Positions 8,102-15,282 are shown, counted from the first letter of the stretch. The stretch: 64,000 nt of DNA from Amycolatopsis camponoti (GCF_902497555.1 NZ_CABVGP010000001.1:1902501-1966500); one strand, 5' to 3'. The notes: a model not told the origin generated them from the sequence alone. A program made the numbers and translations.

Positions 8102-8590
8102 GTGCGTTTCTTCTACGACACCGAGTTCATCGAAGACGGCGTGACCATCGATCTGGTGTCCATCGGTGTCGTTGACGAACGGGGCCGCGAGTTCTACGCG
8201 GTCTCGACCGAGTTCGACCCGGCGAAGGCCGGCCAATGGGTCCGGGACAACGTCCTGAACAAGCTGCCGTCGCCGGCCGACCGCGCGTGGCGCAGCCGCG
8301 AGAAGATCCGCGCCGACCTGCTGGAGTTCTTCGGCAAGCCGCCGGGCGGGATCGAGCTGTGGGCGTGGTTCGCCGCGTACGACCACGTCGCGCTCGCCCA
8401 GCTGTGGGGCCCGATGCCGGCGCTGCCGAGGCAGCTGCCGCGCTTCACCCGCGACCTGCGCCAGCGGTGGGAGGACGCGGGCAAGCCGAAGCTGCCGTCG
8501 GCCCCCACCGACCAGCACGACGCGCTCGCGGACGCGAAGCACAACCTCGCGCGCTGGGAGATCATCGAGGAGTACTTCCGGCGCCGCTGA
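8102..8590 (+). CDS. 3'-5' exoribonuclease AS (polyadenylate-specific, RNase T/DEDD-like)
   Basis: A 162-residue DEDD-type exonuclease. It opens MRFFYDTEFIEDG, giving the first Asp-x-Glu metal ligands (DTEF). The second Asp is in WFAAYDHVALAQLWG and the last His-Asp pair in TDQHDALADAKHNL, the DEDDh pattern. Short, stand-alone proteins of this type include the Mycobacterium tuberculosis enzyme Rv2179c, described as a polyadenylate-preferring 3'-exoribonuclease. Start GTG 8102 is supported by the upstream -10 box. The gene converges on the Lrp-type regulator, with 3 bases between them. Confidence 0.88.
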   Translation: MRFFYDTEFIEDGVTIDLVSIGVVDERGREFYAVSTEFDPAKAGQWVRDNVLNKLPSPADRAWRSREKIRADLLEFFGKPPGGIELWAWFAAYDHVALAQLWGPMPALPRQLPRFTRDLRQRWEDAGKPKLPSAPTDQHDALADAKHNLARWEIIEEYFRRR

Positions 8591-8593
8591 CGG

Positions 8594-9049
8594 TCATCCG
8601 GCCGGCGTGACGACCGTGCGGCGGAAGTGGTTGAAGATCACCGACGTCCGCACGTCGACGATCTCCTTGCGCTGGGTCAGCCGGTCGAGGACGAACCCGC
8701 TCAGGTGGTCGTTGTCGGCGACCGCGATGTGCAGCAGGAAGTCGTCGCTGCCGGACATCACGAACACCGACAGCACCTCGGGCAGCCCCGCCACGAAGGC
8801 GCGGAACGACTCGATCACCGCGCGGTCGGGCGGGCGCAGCCGTACCGCCACCATCGCCTGCACGGGCCGGCCGATCTTCTTCAGGTCGACGTCGACGTGG
8901 TGCCCGCGCACGATCCCGCGCCGGGTCAGCTCCCGCACCCGTTCCAGGCACGTCGACTGCGCGATGTGCAGCTTGCGGGCCAGCTCCTTGTTGGTCTGCT
9001 TGGCGTCTTCCTGCAGCAGGGTCAGCAGCGCCGAATCCAGTTCGTCCAC
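8594..9049 (-). CDS. Lrp/AsnC family transcriptional regulator
   Basis: A 151-residue regulator with an N-terminal winged helix (DELDSALLTLLQEDAKQTNKELARKLHIAQSTCLERVRELTRRGIV) and a C-terminal RAM ligand-binding domain (VFVMSGSDDFLLHIAVADND). The GTG start at 9049 has GGAG about 10 bases upstream. It is divergent from the EamA transporter/DUF2000 pair across 110 bases, the usual layout where an Lrp protein controls an amino-acid exporter. An imperfect inverted repeat TTCGG...CCGAA (about 9083-9108) lies between them and may be part of its operator. Target and ligand are inferred from context. Confidence 0.88.
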   Translation of the reverse strand: MDELDSALLTLLQEDAKQTNKELARKLHIAQSTCLERVRELTRRGIVRGHHVDVDLKKIGRPVQAMVAVRLRPPDRAVIESFRAFVAGLPEVLSVFVMSGSDDFLLHIAVADNDHLSGFVLDRLTQRKEIVDVRTSVIFNHFRRTVVTPAG

Positions 9050-9147
9050 GGGACCGCTCCGTTCTCCCTCCGGCTCGTGAAGTTCGGTGTTTCGCCGGTG
9101 TGGCCGAAATTAGCACGGCGTTCGTCGAGGGCTTCCCGTTCGCTGCT

Positions 9148-9153
9148 TAGTCT
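9148..9153 (+). promoter_or_regulatory. -10 box TAGTCT for leaderless EamA transporter mRNA
   Basis: TAGTCT ends 6 bases before the ATG at 9160 and there is no ribosome-binding site. It lies in the divergent control region shared with the Lrp regulator. Confidence 0.5.
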
Positions 9154-9159
9154 CGCGCC

Positions 9160-10008
9160 ATGATCACAGAAACGCGCGGCCTCTCGGTGGCCGCCGTCCT
9201 GGCCGCGGCGCTGATCTGGAGCAGCTCGTTCGCGGTCACCAAGGTGGCGCTGGCGGAGGTCCCCCCGATGACGCTCGGCGCGCTGCGGTTCGTCCTCGCG
9301 GCGCTCGTCCTCGGCGTCGCGGCGCGCCGGTTTCCCCGGCCGTCCACCCGGCAGCGCTTGTCCATCGGCGGCGCCGGCCTGCTCGGGATCACAGCGTACT
9401 TCGCGCTGGAGAACGCGGGCGTCGACCTGGCGACGGCGTCCGACGCGACGCTGATCGTCGCCGCCTACCCGATTATCACGCTGGCTTTGTCCGGCCGCGC
9501 CGCGTTCTCCCCGGTCCGGTTGGTGGGCATGCTGGTGGCGCTCGCCGGGGTCTGGCTGGTGGTCCGGGAGCACTCCGGCGGCGGCCACCGCCTGTGGGGC
9601 GACGTGCTGCTGGTCGCCGGCGGCGTCGCTTGGGCGGCCTACAACCTGGTCGCGCGCCGGGAGGGCTCGGGCGCGTCGCCGATCGTGGTGACGTACTACC
9701 AGACGCTGGCGGGCGCGGGCGGGTTCGTCCTGCTGTCGCTGACGGAGACTTCCCGGTGGACCGTCCCGTCCGGCGGAACGGTGCTGCGGATCGGTTTTCT
9801 CGCGGTGGTGTGCTCGGTGGCGGCTTTCCTGCTGTACAACCACGGACTCCGCGGGCTGGAGCCGAGCGTCGCGGTCAACCTGCTCAACATCGTCCCGGTG
9901 GCCGGGCTCGGCTGGGCGGTGGTGCTGGCGGGGGAGAGCGTGACGCCGTGGCAGCTGCTGGGTGGAGCCGTGGTGCTCGCCGGAGTTTTCGTCGGGAGCC
10001 GGAAGTGA
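9160..10008 (+). CDS. EamA/DMT superfamily transporter
   Basis: A 282-residue inner-membrane protein with about ten hydrophobic segments in two EamA repeats. The first (AAVLAAALIWSSSFAVTKVAL) has the typical WSSSF start; the second begins near residue 150 (WGDVLLVAGGVAWAAYNLVAR). Family members export amino acids or other metabolites. Its neighbours, an Lrp-type regulator upstream and a DUF2000 protein whose GTG overlaps its TGA (10005-10008), favour amino-acid export, but no substrate can be assigned from sequence. Confidence 0.87.
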   Translation: MITETRGLSVAAVLAAALIWSSSFAVTKVALAEVPPMTLGALRFVLAALVLGVAARRFPRPSTRQRLSIGGAGLLGITAYFALENAGVDLATASDATLIVAAYPIITLALSGRAAFSPVRLVGMLVALAGVWLVVREHSGGGHRLWGDVLLVAGGVAWAAYNLVARREGSGASPIVVTYYQTLAGAGGFVLLSLTETSRWTVPSGGTVLRIGFLAVVCSVAAFLLYNHGLRGLEPSVAVNLLNIVPVAGLGWAVVLAGESVTPWQLLGGAVVLAGVFVGSRK

Positions 10009-10418
10009 AGGCGCAGCACAAGTGCGCCGTCGTGGTCGGCACCGAGCTGCCCGCGGGTTTGGCGGCCAACGCCGCGGGCGTCCTCTCGGTGACCCTCGGG
10101 CACCGGGTCGAGGGGCTCGTCGGAGCCGATGTCGAGGACGCCGACGGCGTCACGCACGCCGGGATCATCCACGTGCCGCTCCCGATCCTGACCGCCTCGC
10201 GTGCGGAGATCGCCGCCATCGTCCGGGCGGCCGCCGAAGACGACGAGCTGTTCTTCGTCGCCTTCAGCGCGCTCGCCCAGAGCTGCCGCACGTACGAGGA
10301 GTACACGGCCAAGATGGCGGCCACGGCCACCGCGGACCTCGCCGGTGTCGGCGTCGCGCTGCACGGCCCGCGCAAGCGCGTCGACCGGCTGGTCGGGTCG
10401 CTGCCGTTGCTGCGCTGA
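10005..10418 (+). CDS. DUF2000 domain protein
   Basis: A 137-residue cytosolic protein starting GTG (KAQHKCAVVVGTELPAGLAANAAGVL). It has the compact DUF2000 fold signature: an N-terminal KCAVVV strand, LTASRAEIAAIVRAA, and a central FVAFSALAQSCRTYEEY. Function is unknown; the family resembles peptidyl-tRNA hydrolase 2-like folds. The GTGA overlap with the transporter implies translational coupling. The Lrp/EamA/DUF2000 trio recurs in actinobacteria, so a shared role in amino-acid handling is a reasonable guess. Confidence 0.82.
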   Translation: MKAQHKCAVVVGTELPAGLAANAAGVLSVTLGHRVEGLVGADVEDADGVTHAGIIHVPLPILTASRAEIAAIVRAAAEDDELFFVAFSALAQSCRTYEEYTAKMAATATADLAGVGVALHGPRKRVDRLVGSLPLLR

Positions 10419-10433
10419 CCGCCCGAAACTGTC

Positions 10434-10469
10434 GGGGGTCCCCGGTAACGTAAGAACCGGGGGACCCCC
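10434..10469. terminator. Hairpin between convergent DUF2000 and DAHP synthase genes
   Basis: A 13-base arm (10434-10446, GGGGG...CCGGT) pairs with 10456-10469 (ACCGG...CCCCC) with one bulged G and a 9-base loop. It could stop transcription from both sides. Confidence 0.55.
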
Positions 10470-10483
10470 GGGCCGGGGACCTC

Positions 10484-11563
10484 TCAGCGGCGCGCCCGCA
10501 CCGCCGAAGCCAGCTCGTCCAGCAGCGGCGCGGTGTCGTCCCACGCCATGCACGCGTCGGTGATCGACTGGCCGTACGTCAGCTTCTCCGGGTGGCCCAG
10601 GTCGAGGTCCTGCCGCCCGCCCGCCAGGAAGCTCTCCATCATCAGCCCGGTGATGCGCTCGCCGCCGCCGATGCGGGCGGCCAGCTCGCGGACCACCGCG
10701 GCCTGGCGGACGTGGTCCTTGCCGCTGTTGCCGTGGGAAGCGTCGATGATCACGCGCTCCGGCAGACCCGCCTTCGCCAGCCGCGCCAGGGTTTCGGTGA
10801 CGGTCGCGGTGTCGTAGTTGGGGCCGCCCGCGTGGCCGCGCAGGATCACGTGGCAGTCCGGGTTGCCCGACGTCGTCAGCAGCGCCGCCAGGCCGTCGGT
10901 GTTGATGCCCGGGAACACGTGGCTCGCCGCGGCCGCGCGGGTCGCGTCGACCGCCACCTGGACGTCGCCCTCGGTCGAGTTCTTGATGCCCACCGGCATC
11001 GACAGCGCGCTGCACAGCTGGCGGTGGACCTGGCTCGCCGCGGTCCGCGCGCCGATCGAGCCCCACGTCACGATGTCGGCGATGAACTGCGGCGTGATCG
11101 GGTCGAGGAACTCGCACCCGACCGGCAGACCGAGCTCGGAGACGTCGAGCAGCAGCTTGCGCGCCATCCGCAGACCCTTGTTGACGGCGAACGTGCCGTC
11201 GAGGTCCGGGTCGTTGATCAGGCCCTTCCAGCCCAGCGTGGTGCGCGGCTTCTCGAAGTACACGCGCATCACGACGTGGATGTCTTCGCGCAGTTCCTCG
11301 GCCTTCGCGGCGAGGCGGCGGGCGTAGTCGAGGGCGGCTTCGGGGTCGTGCACCGAGCACGGGCCGACGACCACGAGCAGCCGGTCGTCCCGGCCGTCGA
11401 GGATGTCGACCGTTTCGGCGCGGCCCTGTTTCACGACCTTGGCGACGGCGGGGCCGACGGGATGGTCTTCCCGGAGCATCGCGGGCGAAATGAGCGGACT
11501 GATCGACGTGGTGCGCGCGGCGTCGAGGTCACCGATGGTGGCGGGTCCGGCGGAGAGCGTCAT
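10484..11563 (-). CDS. aroF: 3-deoxy-7-phosphoheptulonate (DAHP) synthase, class I
   Basis: A 359-residue enzyme condensing phosphoenolpyruvate and erythrose 4-phosphate, the first step of the shikimate pathway. Motifs are of the AroF/G/H class: VVVGPCSVHDPEAALDYA, MRVYFEKPRTTLGWKGLINDP, CEFLDPITPQFIAD, WGSIGARTAASQVHR, GIKNSTEGDV and VIIDASHGNSGKDH. It differs from the class II enzyme of mycobacteria. Its ATG at 11563 has an AAGGA sequence about 11 bases upstream. The 150-base leader holds an aromatic-rich leader ORF (11649-11714) and a stable hairpin (11614-11639), so control by aromatic amino-acid supply is likely. Confidence 0.93.
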   Translation of the reverse strand: MTLSAGPATIGDLDAARTTSISPLISPAMLREDHPVGPAVAKVVKQGRAETVDILDGRDDRLLVVVGPCSVHDPEAALDYARRLAAKAEELREDIHVVMRVYFEKPRTTLGWKGLINDPDLDGTFAVNKGLRMARKLLLDVSELGLPVGCEFLDPITPQFIADIVTWGSIGARTAASQVHRQLCSALSMPVGIKNSTEGDVQVAVDATRAAAASHVFPGINTDGLAALLTTSGNPDCHVILRGHAGGPNYDTATVTETLARLAKAGLPERVIIDASHGNSGKDHVRQAAVVRELAARIGGGERITGLMMESFLAGGRQDLDLGHPEKLTYGQSITDACMAWDDTAPLLDELASAVRARR

Positions 11564-11613
11564 CGCGGGGGTGTTCCTTCCTGGTGGACACCGACCCGCG
11601 CGGGGGACCCTCG

Positions 11614-11639
11614 CCGAGCCGGTTCGAAATCCGGCTCGG
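11614..11639 (-). promoter_or_regulatory. Hairpin in the 5' leader of DAHP synthase
   Basis: A perfect 9-bp inverted repeat CCGAGCCGG (11614-11622)/CCGGCTCGG (11631-11639) with an 8-base loop lies between the leader-ORF stop and the aroF start. No U-run follows, so it may act on translation or on Rho rather than as an intrinsic terminator. Confidence 0.6.
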
Positions 11640-11648
11640 GGGTGGAGG

Positions 11649-11714
11649 TCAGCGCAGGTTCACGCCGCCGTGCCCACCCGGGGCCGGCTTCGTAAACCAG
11701 TAATAGCGCTGCAC
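11649..11714 (-). CDS. Aromatic leader peptide upstream of DAHP synthase
   Basis: A 21-codon ORF: GTG at 11714, TGA at 11649-11651, reading (M)QRYYWFTKPAPGG then HGGVNLR. Codons 4-7 are TAT TAC TGG TTT: Tyr-Tyr-Trp-Phe, all three end-products of the shikimate pathway in a row, and TAT and TTT are rare in this genome. A -10 box (TAACTT) ends 6 bases before the GTG, so the peptide is probably the first thing on a leaderless transcript. A hairpin follows before aroF. The arrangement matches ribosome-mediated attenuation; a comparable leader ORF before aroF has been reported in Corynebacterium glutamicum (recalled). Confidence 0.75.
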   Translation of the reverse strand: MQRYYWFTKPAPGGHGGVNLR

Positions 11715-11720
11715 GCCGTC

Positions 11721-11726
11721 AAGTTA
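11721..11726 (-). promoter_or_regulatory. -10 box TAACTT for the leader peptide/aroF transcript
   Basis: On the minus strand TAACTT ends 6 bases before the leader-peptide GTG. No convincing -35 box is seen at 16-18 bases. Confidence 0.5.
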
Positions 11727-11849
11727 GCACACGCCGGAGCCGGACCGATTCTCCAGGTGGTACGGGCTGCACCGATCAAGACGTGAGCCGCTACTCTGGC
11801 GGACGACGAAATGTGACTGTCATCTCCAGAAAACAGACGGAGGCTTCTC

Positions 11850-12875
11850 ATGCGTGTCGGTGTGCTGACCGGCGGCGGCGACTGCCCGGGGCTCAACGCG
11901 GTCATCCGCGCGGTGGTGCGTAAGGGCATCGAGGTCCACGGCTGGGACCTCGTCGGCTTCCGCAACGGCTGGAACGGCCCGCTGACCGGGGACAGCCGGC
12001 CGCTCGGCCTCAACGACGTCGAAGACATCCTCACCCGCGGCGGCACCATCCTGCGGTCCTCGCGCACCAACCCGTACAAGGTCGAGGGTGGCGTCGAGAA
12101 GATCAAGCAGGTCCTGGCCGACCAGGGCGTCGACGCGCTGGTCGCGATCGGCGGCGAGGACACCCTCGGCGTCGCGAAGCGGCTCACCGACGACGGCGTC
12201 GGCGTCGTGGGCGTGCCCAAGACGATCGACAACGACCTGGGCGCCACCGACTACACCTTCGGCTTCGACACCGCGGTCTCCATCGCGACCGAGGCGATCG
12301 ACCGGCTGCACACCACCGCCGAGTCGCACCACCGCGCGCTGGTCGTCGAGGTCATGGGCCGCCACGCCGGCTGGATCGCGCTGCACTCCGGCCTCGCCGG
12401 CGGCGCGAGCGTGATCCTGGTGCCGGAGCGGCACTTCAACGTCGACCAGGTCGTTTCGTACGTCGAGAGCCGCTTCGAGAAGGAGTTCGCGCCGATCATC
12501 GTCGTCGCCGAGGGCGCGCTGCCCGAGGGCGGCGAGGAGCGGCTGCTCACCGGTGAGAAGGACGCCTTCGGGCACGTCCGCCTCGGCGGTATCGGCACCT
12601 GGCTGGCCGACGAGATCGCCCACCGCACCGGCAAGGAGTCCCGCGCTGTGGTCCTGGGCCACGTCCAGCGCGGCGGCACCCCGACGGCGTACGACCGCGT
12701 CCTCGCGACGCGCTTCGGCCTGCACGCGGTCGACGCCGTGGCCGACGGCGACTTCGGCGTGATGGTGGCGCTGAAGGGCACGGACATCGTCCGCGTCAAG
12801 CTGTCCGAGGCGACGGCCGAGCTGAAGACCGTCCCGGCCGAGCGCTACCAGGAAGCCGAAGTCTTCTTCGGCTGA
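11850..12875 (+). CDS. pfkA: 6-phosphofructokinase, PPi-type active-site signature
   Basis: A 341-residue glycolytic enzyme. It opens MRVGVLTGGGDCPGLNAVIRA, the nucleotide/pyrophosphate-side motif, and has PKTIDNDL with the catalytic Asp, MGRHAGWIALHSG, and LGHVQRGGTPTAYDR. Residue 104 is Asp (in GGEDT) and residue 124 is Lys (in PKTID). In ATP-dependent enzymes both are usually Gly, and Asp104/Lys124 mark PPi-dependent ones. A PPi-dependent enzyme is known from Amycolatopsis methanolica. The ATG has GGAGG 7 bases upstream. It is divergent from the aroF leader and ends at a strong hairpin. Confidence 0.92.
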   Translation: MRVGVLTGGGDCPGLNAVIRAVVRKGIEVHGWDLVGFRNGWNGPLTGDSRPLGLNDVEDILTRGGTILRSSRTNPYKVEGGVEKIKQVLADQGVDALVAIGGEDTLGVAKRLTDDGVGVVGVPKTIDNDLGATDYTFGFDTAVSIATEAIDRLHTTAESHHRALVVEVMGRHAGWIALHSGLAGGASVILVPERHFNVDQVVSYVESRFEKEFAPIIVVAEGALPEGGEERLLTGEKDAFGHVRLGGIGTWLADEIAHRTGKESRAVVLGHVQRGGTPTAYDRVLATRFGLHAVDAVADGDFGVMVALKGTDIVRVKLSEATAELKTVPAERYQEAEVFFG

Positions 12876-12882
12876 GCACTTC

Positions 12883-12922
12883 CGCCGCGGGGCCGTCCCC
12901 ACCGGGGGGCGGCCCCGCGGCG
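12883..12922. terminator. Strong hairpin between pfkA and the MIO lyase gene
   Basis: CGCCGCGGGGCC (12883-12894) pairs perfectly with GGCCCCGCGGCG (12911-12922); inner CCCC/GGGG pairs extend the stem. The flanking genes converge, so it can serve both. Confidence 0.7.
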
Positions 12923-12925
12923 CGT

Positions 12926-14362
12926 TCAGATCCGGGCGAGGGCGTCCAGGACGCCGGCCGCGGCGGCGATGTCGTCGGTGAGCGGCCGGTCGTCGACACT
13001 CGCGTCGAGGACCGCCGACGCCGCTTCGAACGCGTCCCGGACCGGGAGATCGACCAGGTCGGCGTCCCGCATCCGCAGCGCGCGGACCGCCGCGACCAGC
13101 TCGCAGCCCAGCACCTGCTGGTAGGCCGCGCACGCCGCCGTCGCCGCGCGGGCTGCCTGCGTCGAGAAGCTCGCGTGGTCCTCGAGGCCGCGGGAGACGA
13201 CCGCCGTGCCGAGCGTCGCCGGCAGGGCCGCCTGCCGCAGCTCGGTGAGCGCGTCGTGGGCGACGTACTCCAGGATCATCACGCCGGAGCTGCCCGCCGG
13301 GCCCGCCGCGAGGAACGGCCGCAGCCCGGTGAACTCCGGCTCGACCAGGTCGCCGAGCCGGGCCACCGACAGCTCCGCCACCTGGTGCACGGTCGCCCGG
13401 GCCTGGTCGAGCGCCGTCGACACGTACGCCGTGTGGAAGTGGGCGTGGTGGTAGGCGTCGCCGTGGACCGTCGAGATCATCGGGTTCTCGGTGCTGGCGT
13501 TGATCTCCACGGCGAGGACGTCGCGCAGGTAGTGGATCGCGTCGAGCGCGGGGCCCTGGACCTGCGGAAAAGCCCGCAGTCCGAAGGGATCCTGGATCCG
13601 CCGGCCCGGCTTCGGCGTCTGGTGCATGCCGAGCAGGCGCCGCATCTCCGCCGCGCACGCGACCTGCCCCGCGTGCGGCCGCGCTTCGTGCACCGGCGTC
13701 GCGTACGCCTCCGGGTTGCCGTCGAGCGCGACGTAGGTCAGCGCCGCGACGGCGTGGCTCGCCCGGGTCAGCGCGTCGAGCCGCATGGTCGCGAGGGTCG
13801 CTTCGGCGAGCGTCGCGGCGTTGCTGCTCATGAACGCCAGCGCGTCGCCGGCGTGCACCGGCACCGGCGGCACGTGCCCCTCGACCCACGCGCGTTCGCC
13901 GGTGAGCGCGAGCGCCGTCTCGGCCAGCGGCGCGAGGTCGCCGGTGCCGATCGCGCCCAGCCGGTGCACCAGCGGCAGCGCGCCGGCGCGGACCGCGTCG
14001 GCCAGCGCGCCGATCAGCTCGGGGCTGATCCCCGACCGGCCGGCCAGCAGCTGGTTGAGCCGGATCAGCATCATCGCGCGGACCTGGCCGGGCGGCATCG
14101 GGTCGCCGCTGCCGCCCGCGTGGCTGCGCAGCAGGCGGAGGCCGTGCTCCCGCGAGCTTTCGACGGTGTCGTCCTTGTTGGCCCCGACGCCGGTCGTCCG
14201 GCCGTAGACCCGCCGCCGGGTGCTGAGGTCCTCGGCGAGCTTCCACGCGTTCTCGGCGCCGCGCAGCGCGGCGATCGAGACGTCGATACCCAGCGGGCCC
14301 CCGGTGCGCGCCGCGGTCACCACGTCCGCGCACCGCAGGGTCCGGCCGTCGACCCGGATCAC
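12926..14362 (-). CDS. Aromatic amino acid lyase (HAL/PAL family) with atypical MIO triad
   Basis: A 478-residue member of the histidine/phenylalanine ammonia-lyase family. Catalytic Tyr53 lies in VYGRTTGVG; NQLLAGRSG, QDPFGLRAFPQVQG, EINASTENPMI and GLEDHASFS are recognisable family blocks. The Ala-Ser-Gly that cyclises to the MIO group is Gly139-Thr140-Gly141 (GAIGTGDLAPLA), and the usual Asn-Gly region reads FMSSNAATLAEA. Whether it forms MIO is therefore open. I start at GTG 14362 because GAAGGAGG lies 5 bases upstream; the longer form from 14389 would place that site inside the coding region. It stands alone, with no hut genes nearby. Confidence 0.85.
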   Translation of the reverse strand: MIRVDGRTLRCADVVTAARTGGPLGIDVSIAALRGAENAWKLAEDLSTRRRVYGRTTGVGANKDDTVESSREHGLRLLRSHAGGSGDPMPPGQVRAMMLIRLNQLLAGRSGISPELIGALADAVRAGALPLVHRLGAIGTGDLAPLAETALALTGERAWVEGHVPPVPVHAGDALAFMSSNAATLAEATLATMRLDALTRASHAVAALTYVALDGNPEAYATPVHEARPHAGQVACAAEMRRLLGMHQTPKPGRRIQDPFGLRAFPQVQGPALDAIHYLRDVLAVEINASTENPMISTVHGDAYHHAHFHTAYVSTALDQARATVHQVAELSVARLGDLVEPEFTGLRPFLAAGPAGSSGVMILEYVAHDALTELRQAALPATLGTAVVSRGLEDHASFSTQAARAATAACAAYQQVLGCELVAAVRALRMRDADLVDLPVRDAFEAASAVLDASVDDRPLTDDIAAAAGVLDALARI

Positions 14363-14396
14363 GGCAGCCTCCTTCCCGGCTGCCCTCACTATGCGG

Positions 14397-14879
14397 CTAG
14401 GACGCGGGTGGCTGCCAGGGCGGCATCGGCCAGTCCCAGTGCGGCACCGGTTCGTGCGGGTTCGGCTCGGCGCCGGGGGCGGAGAAGAGGACGGCCAGGC
14501 GGCTGCCCCACTCGAGGTAGCCCGCGAAGGCGGCGCGGAACTCGGGGTCGGCGGGCAGGCCGGCCTCGTCGGCGGCGTCGAGCAGCAGGTTCACCCATCG
14601 GCGGCGCTGCTCTTCGGTGATGCCACGGCCGAGGTGGCGGCCGACCATGTGGGCGTGGCCGCCGTGGTTCCCGGAGTAGGCGGCCGGGCCGCCGAAGACC
14701 TCGCCGAGCCAGACCGCGACGTGCTTCGGGTGGTCGGGGTCCATGCCGCGGAAGACGGGTTCGAGCAGCGGGTCTTCCAGGACGTGGCCGTAGAAGATCT
14801 CGAGCAGCTTCACGAGGGCTTCGTGGCCGCCGGCCCAGTCGTAGAGGGTCGGCGTCGGCGGGGTTTCTGGCACGATCAC
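14397..14879 (-). CDS. glbO: Truncated haemoglobin, group II (GlbO-like)
   Basis: A 160-residue globin. The body LLEIFYGHVLEDPLLEPVF, the proximal-His segment DPDHPKHVAVWLGEVFGGPAAYS, HMVGRHLGRGITEEQRRRWVNLL and EFRAAFAGYLEWGSRLAVLFS follow the group II pattern. Such proteins bind oxygen and nitric oxide and may detoxify reactive nitrogen or oxygen species in the cytosol. The start is uncertain: GTG 14879 or GTG 14873; longer versions would run into the divergent regulator. The C-terminal 25 residues are Pro/Trp-rich. It is divergent from an HxlR regulator with a direct repeat between them. Confidence 0.85.
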   Translation of the reverse strand: MIVPETPPTPTLYDWAGGHEALVKLLEIFYGHVLEDPLLEPVFRGMDPDHPKHVAVWLGEVFGGPAAYSGNHGGHAHMVGRHLGRGITEEQRRRWVNLLLDAADEAGLPADPEFRAAFAGYLEWGSRLAVLFSAPGAEPNPHEPVPHWDWPMPPWQPPAS

Positions 14880-14880
14880 C

Positions 14881-14919
14881 CGGTCAGGCAACCAGTGGTC
14901 GCCCCGGTCGGGCAACCAC
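14881..14919. promoter_or_regulatory. 24-bp-spaced direct repeat, candidate HxlR operator
   Basis: CGGTCAGGCAACCAG (14881-14895) and CGGTCGGGCAACCAC (14905-14919) differ at two of 15 positions and start 24 bases apart. They lie between the divergent globin and HxlR genes, where the regulator would bind. Confidence 0.55.
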
Positions 14920-14946
14920 GTACTTTCCGGTTCGTGGGGAGGGCGG

Positions 14947-15282
14947 ATGAAGCGGTACCACTGCGCGGTGGAGCTGGCGGTCGACCTGATCGGCGGCAAG
15001 TGGAAGCCGGTGATCCTCGCGCACCTGAAGGAGGGCGCGCACCGCTACGGCGAACTGCGGCGCCGGATGCCGGGGGTGAGCGAGAAGATGCTGACCCAGC
15101 AGCTGCGCGAGCTGGCGGCGGACGGGATCGTCCGCCGGGTCGAGTTCGACGGCCGGGTGCCGCACGTCGAGTACCACCTGACGGAGGTGGGGGAGGAGCT
15201 CCGCCCGGCGCTGACGGCGCTGTACGAGTGGGGTGAGCGCCGCGCGGCGGCCGCGGGCATCACGTTCGAGGCCCAGGCGTAA
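14947..15282 (+). CDS. HxlR family winged-helix regulator with N-terminal Cys
   Basis: A 111-residue DNA-binding protein: MKRYHCAVELAVDLIGGKWKPVILAHL opens the wing-helix, HRYGELRRRMPGVSEKMLTQQLREL is the recognition region, and HVEYHLTEVGEEL ends it. A single Cys at position 6 matches the redox Cys of YodB-type members, which sense quinones, diamide or reactive chlorine. It is therefore a candidate redox sensor. The divergent globin is the obvious target. The ATG at 14947 has GGGGAGGGCGG just upstream. Confidence 0.88.
   Translation: MKRYHCAVELAVDLIGGKWKPVILAHLKEGAHRYGELRRRMPGVSEKMLTQQLRELAADGIVRRVEFDGRVPHVEYHLTEVGEELRPALTALYEWGERRAAAAGITFEAQA

Noticed and set aside
10430..10451. PafBC-like motif TGTCGGGG-N8-TAACGT on the plus strand
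   Set aside because: It overlaps the terminator hairpin of DUF2000 and points into the antisense of aroF with no gene downstream. Probably chance within a GC-rich stem.
11614..11639. tRNA-like T arm (GGTTCGAAATCC)
   Set aside because: No acceptor, D or anticodon stems flank it. The sequence is explained as a simple hairpin in the aroF leader.
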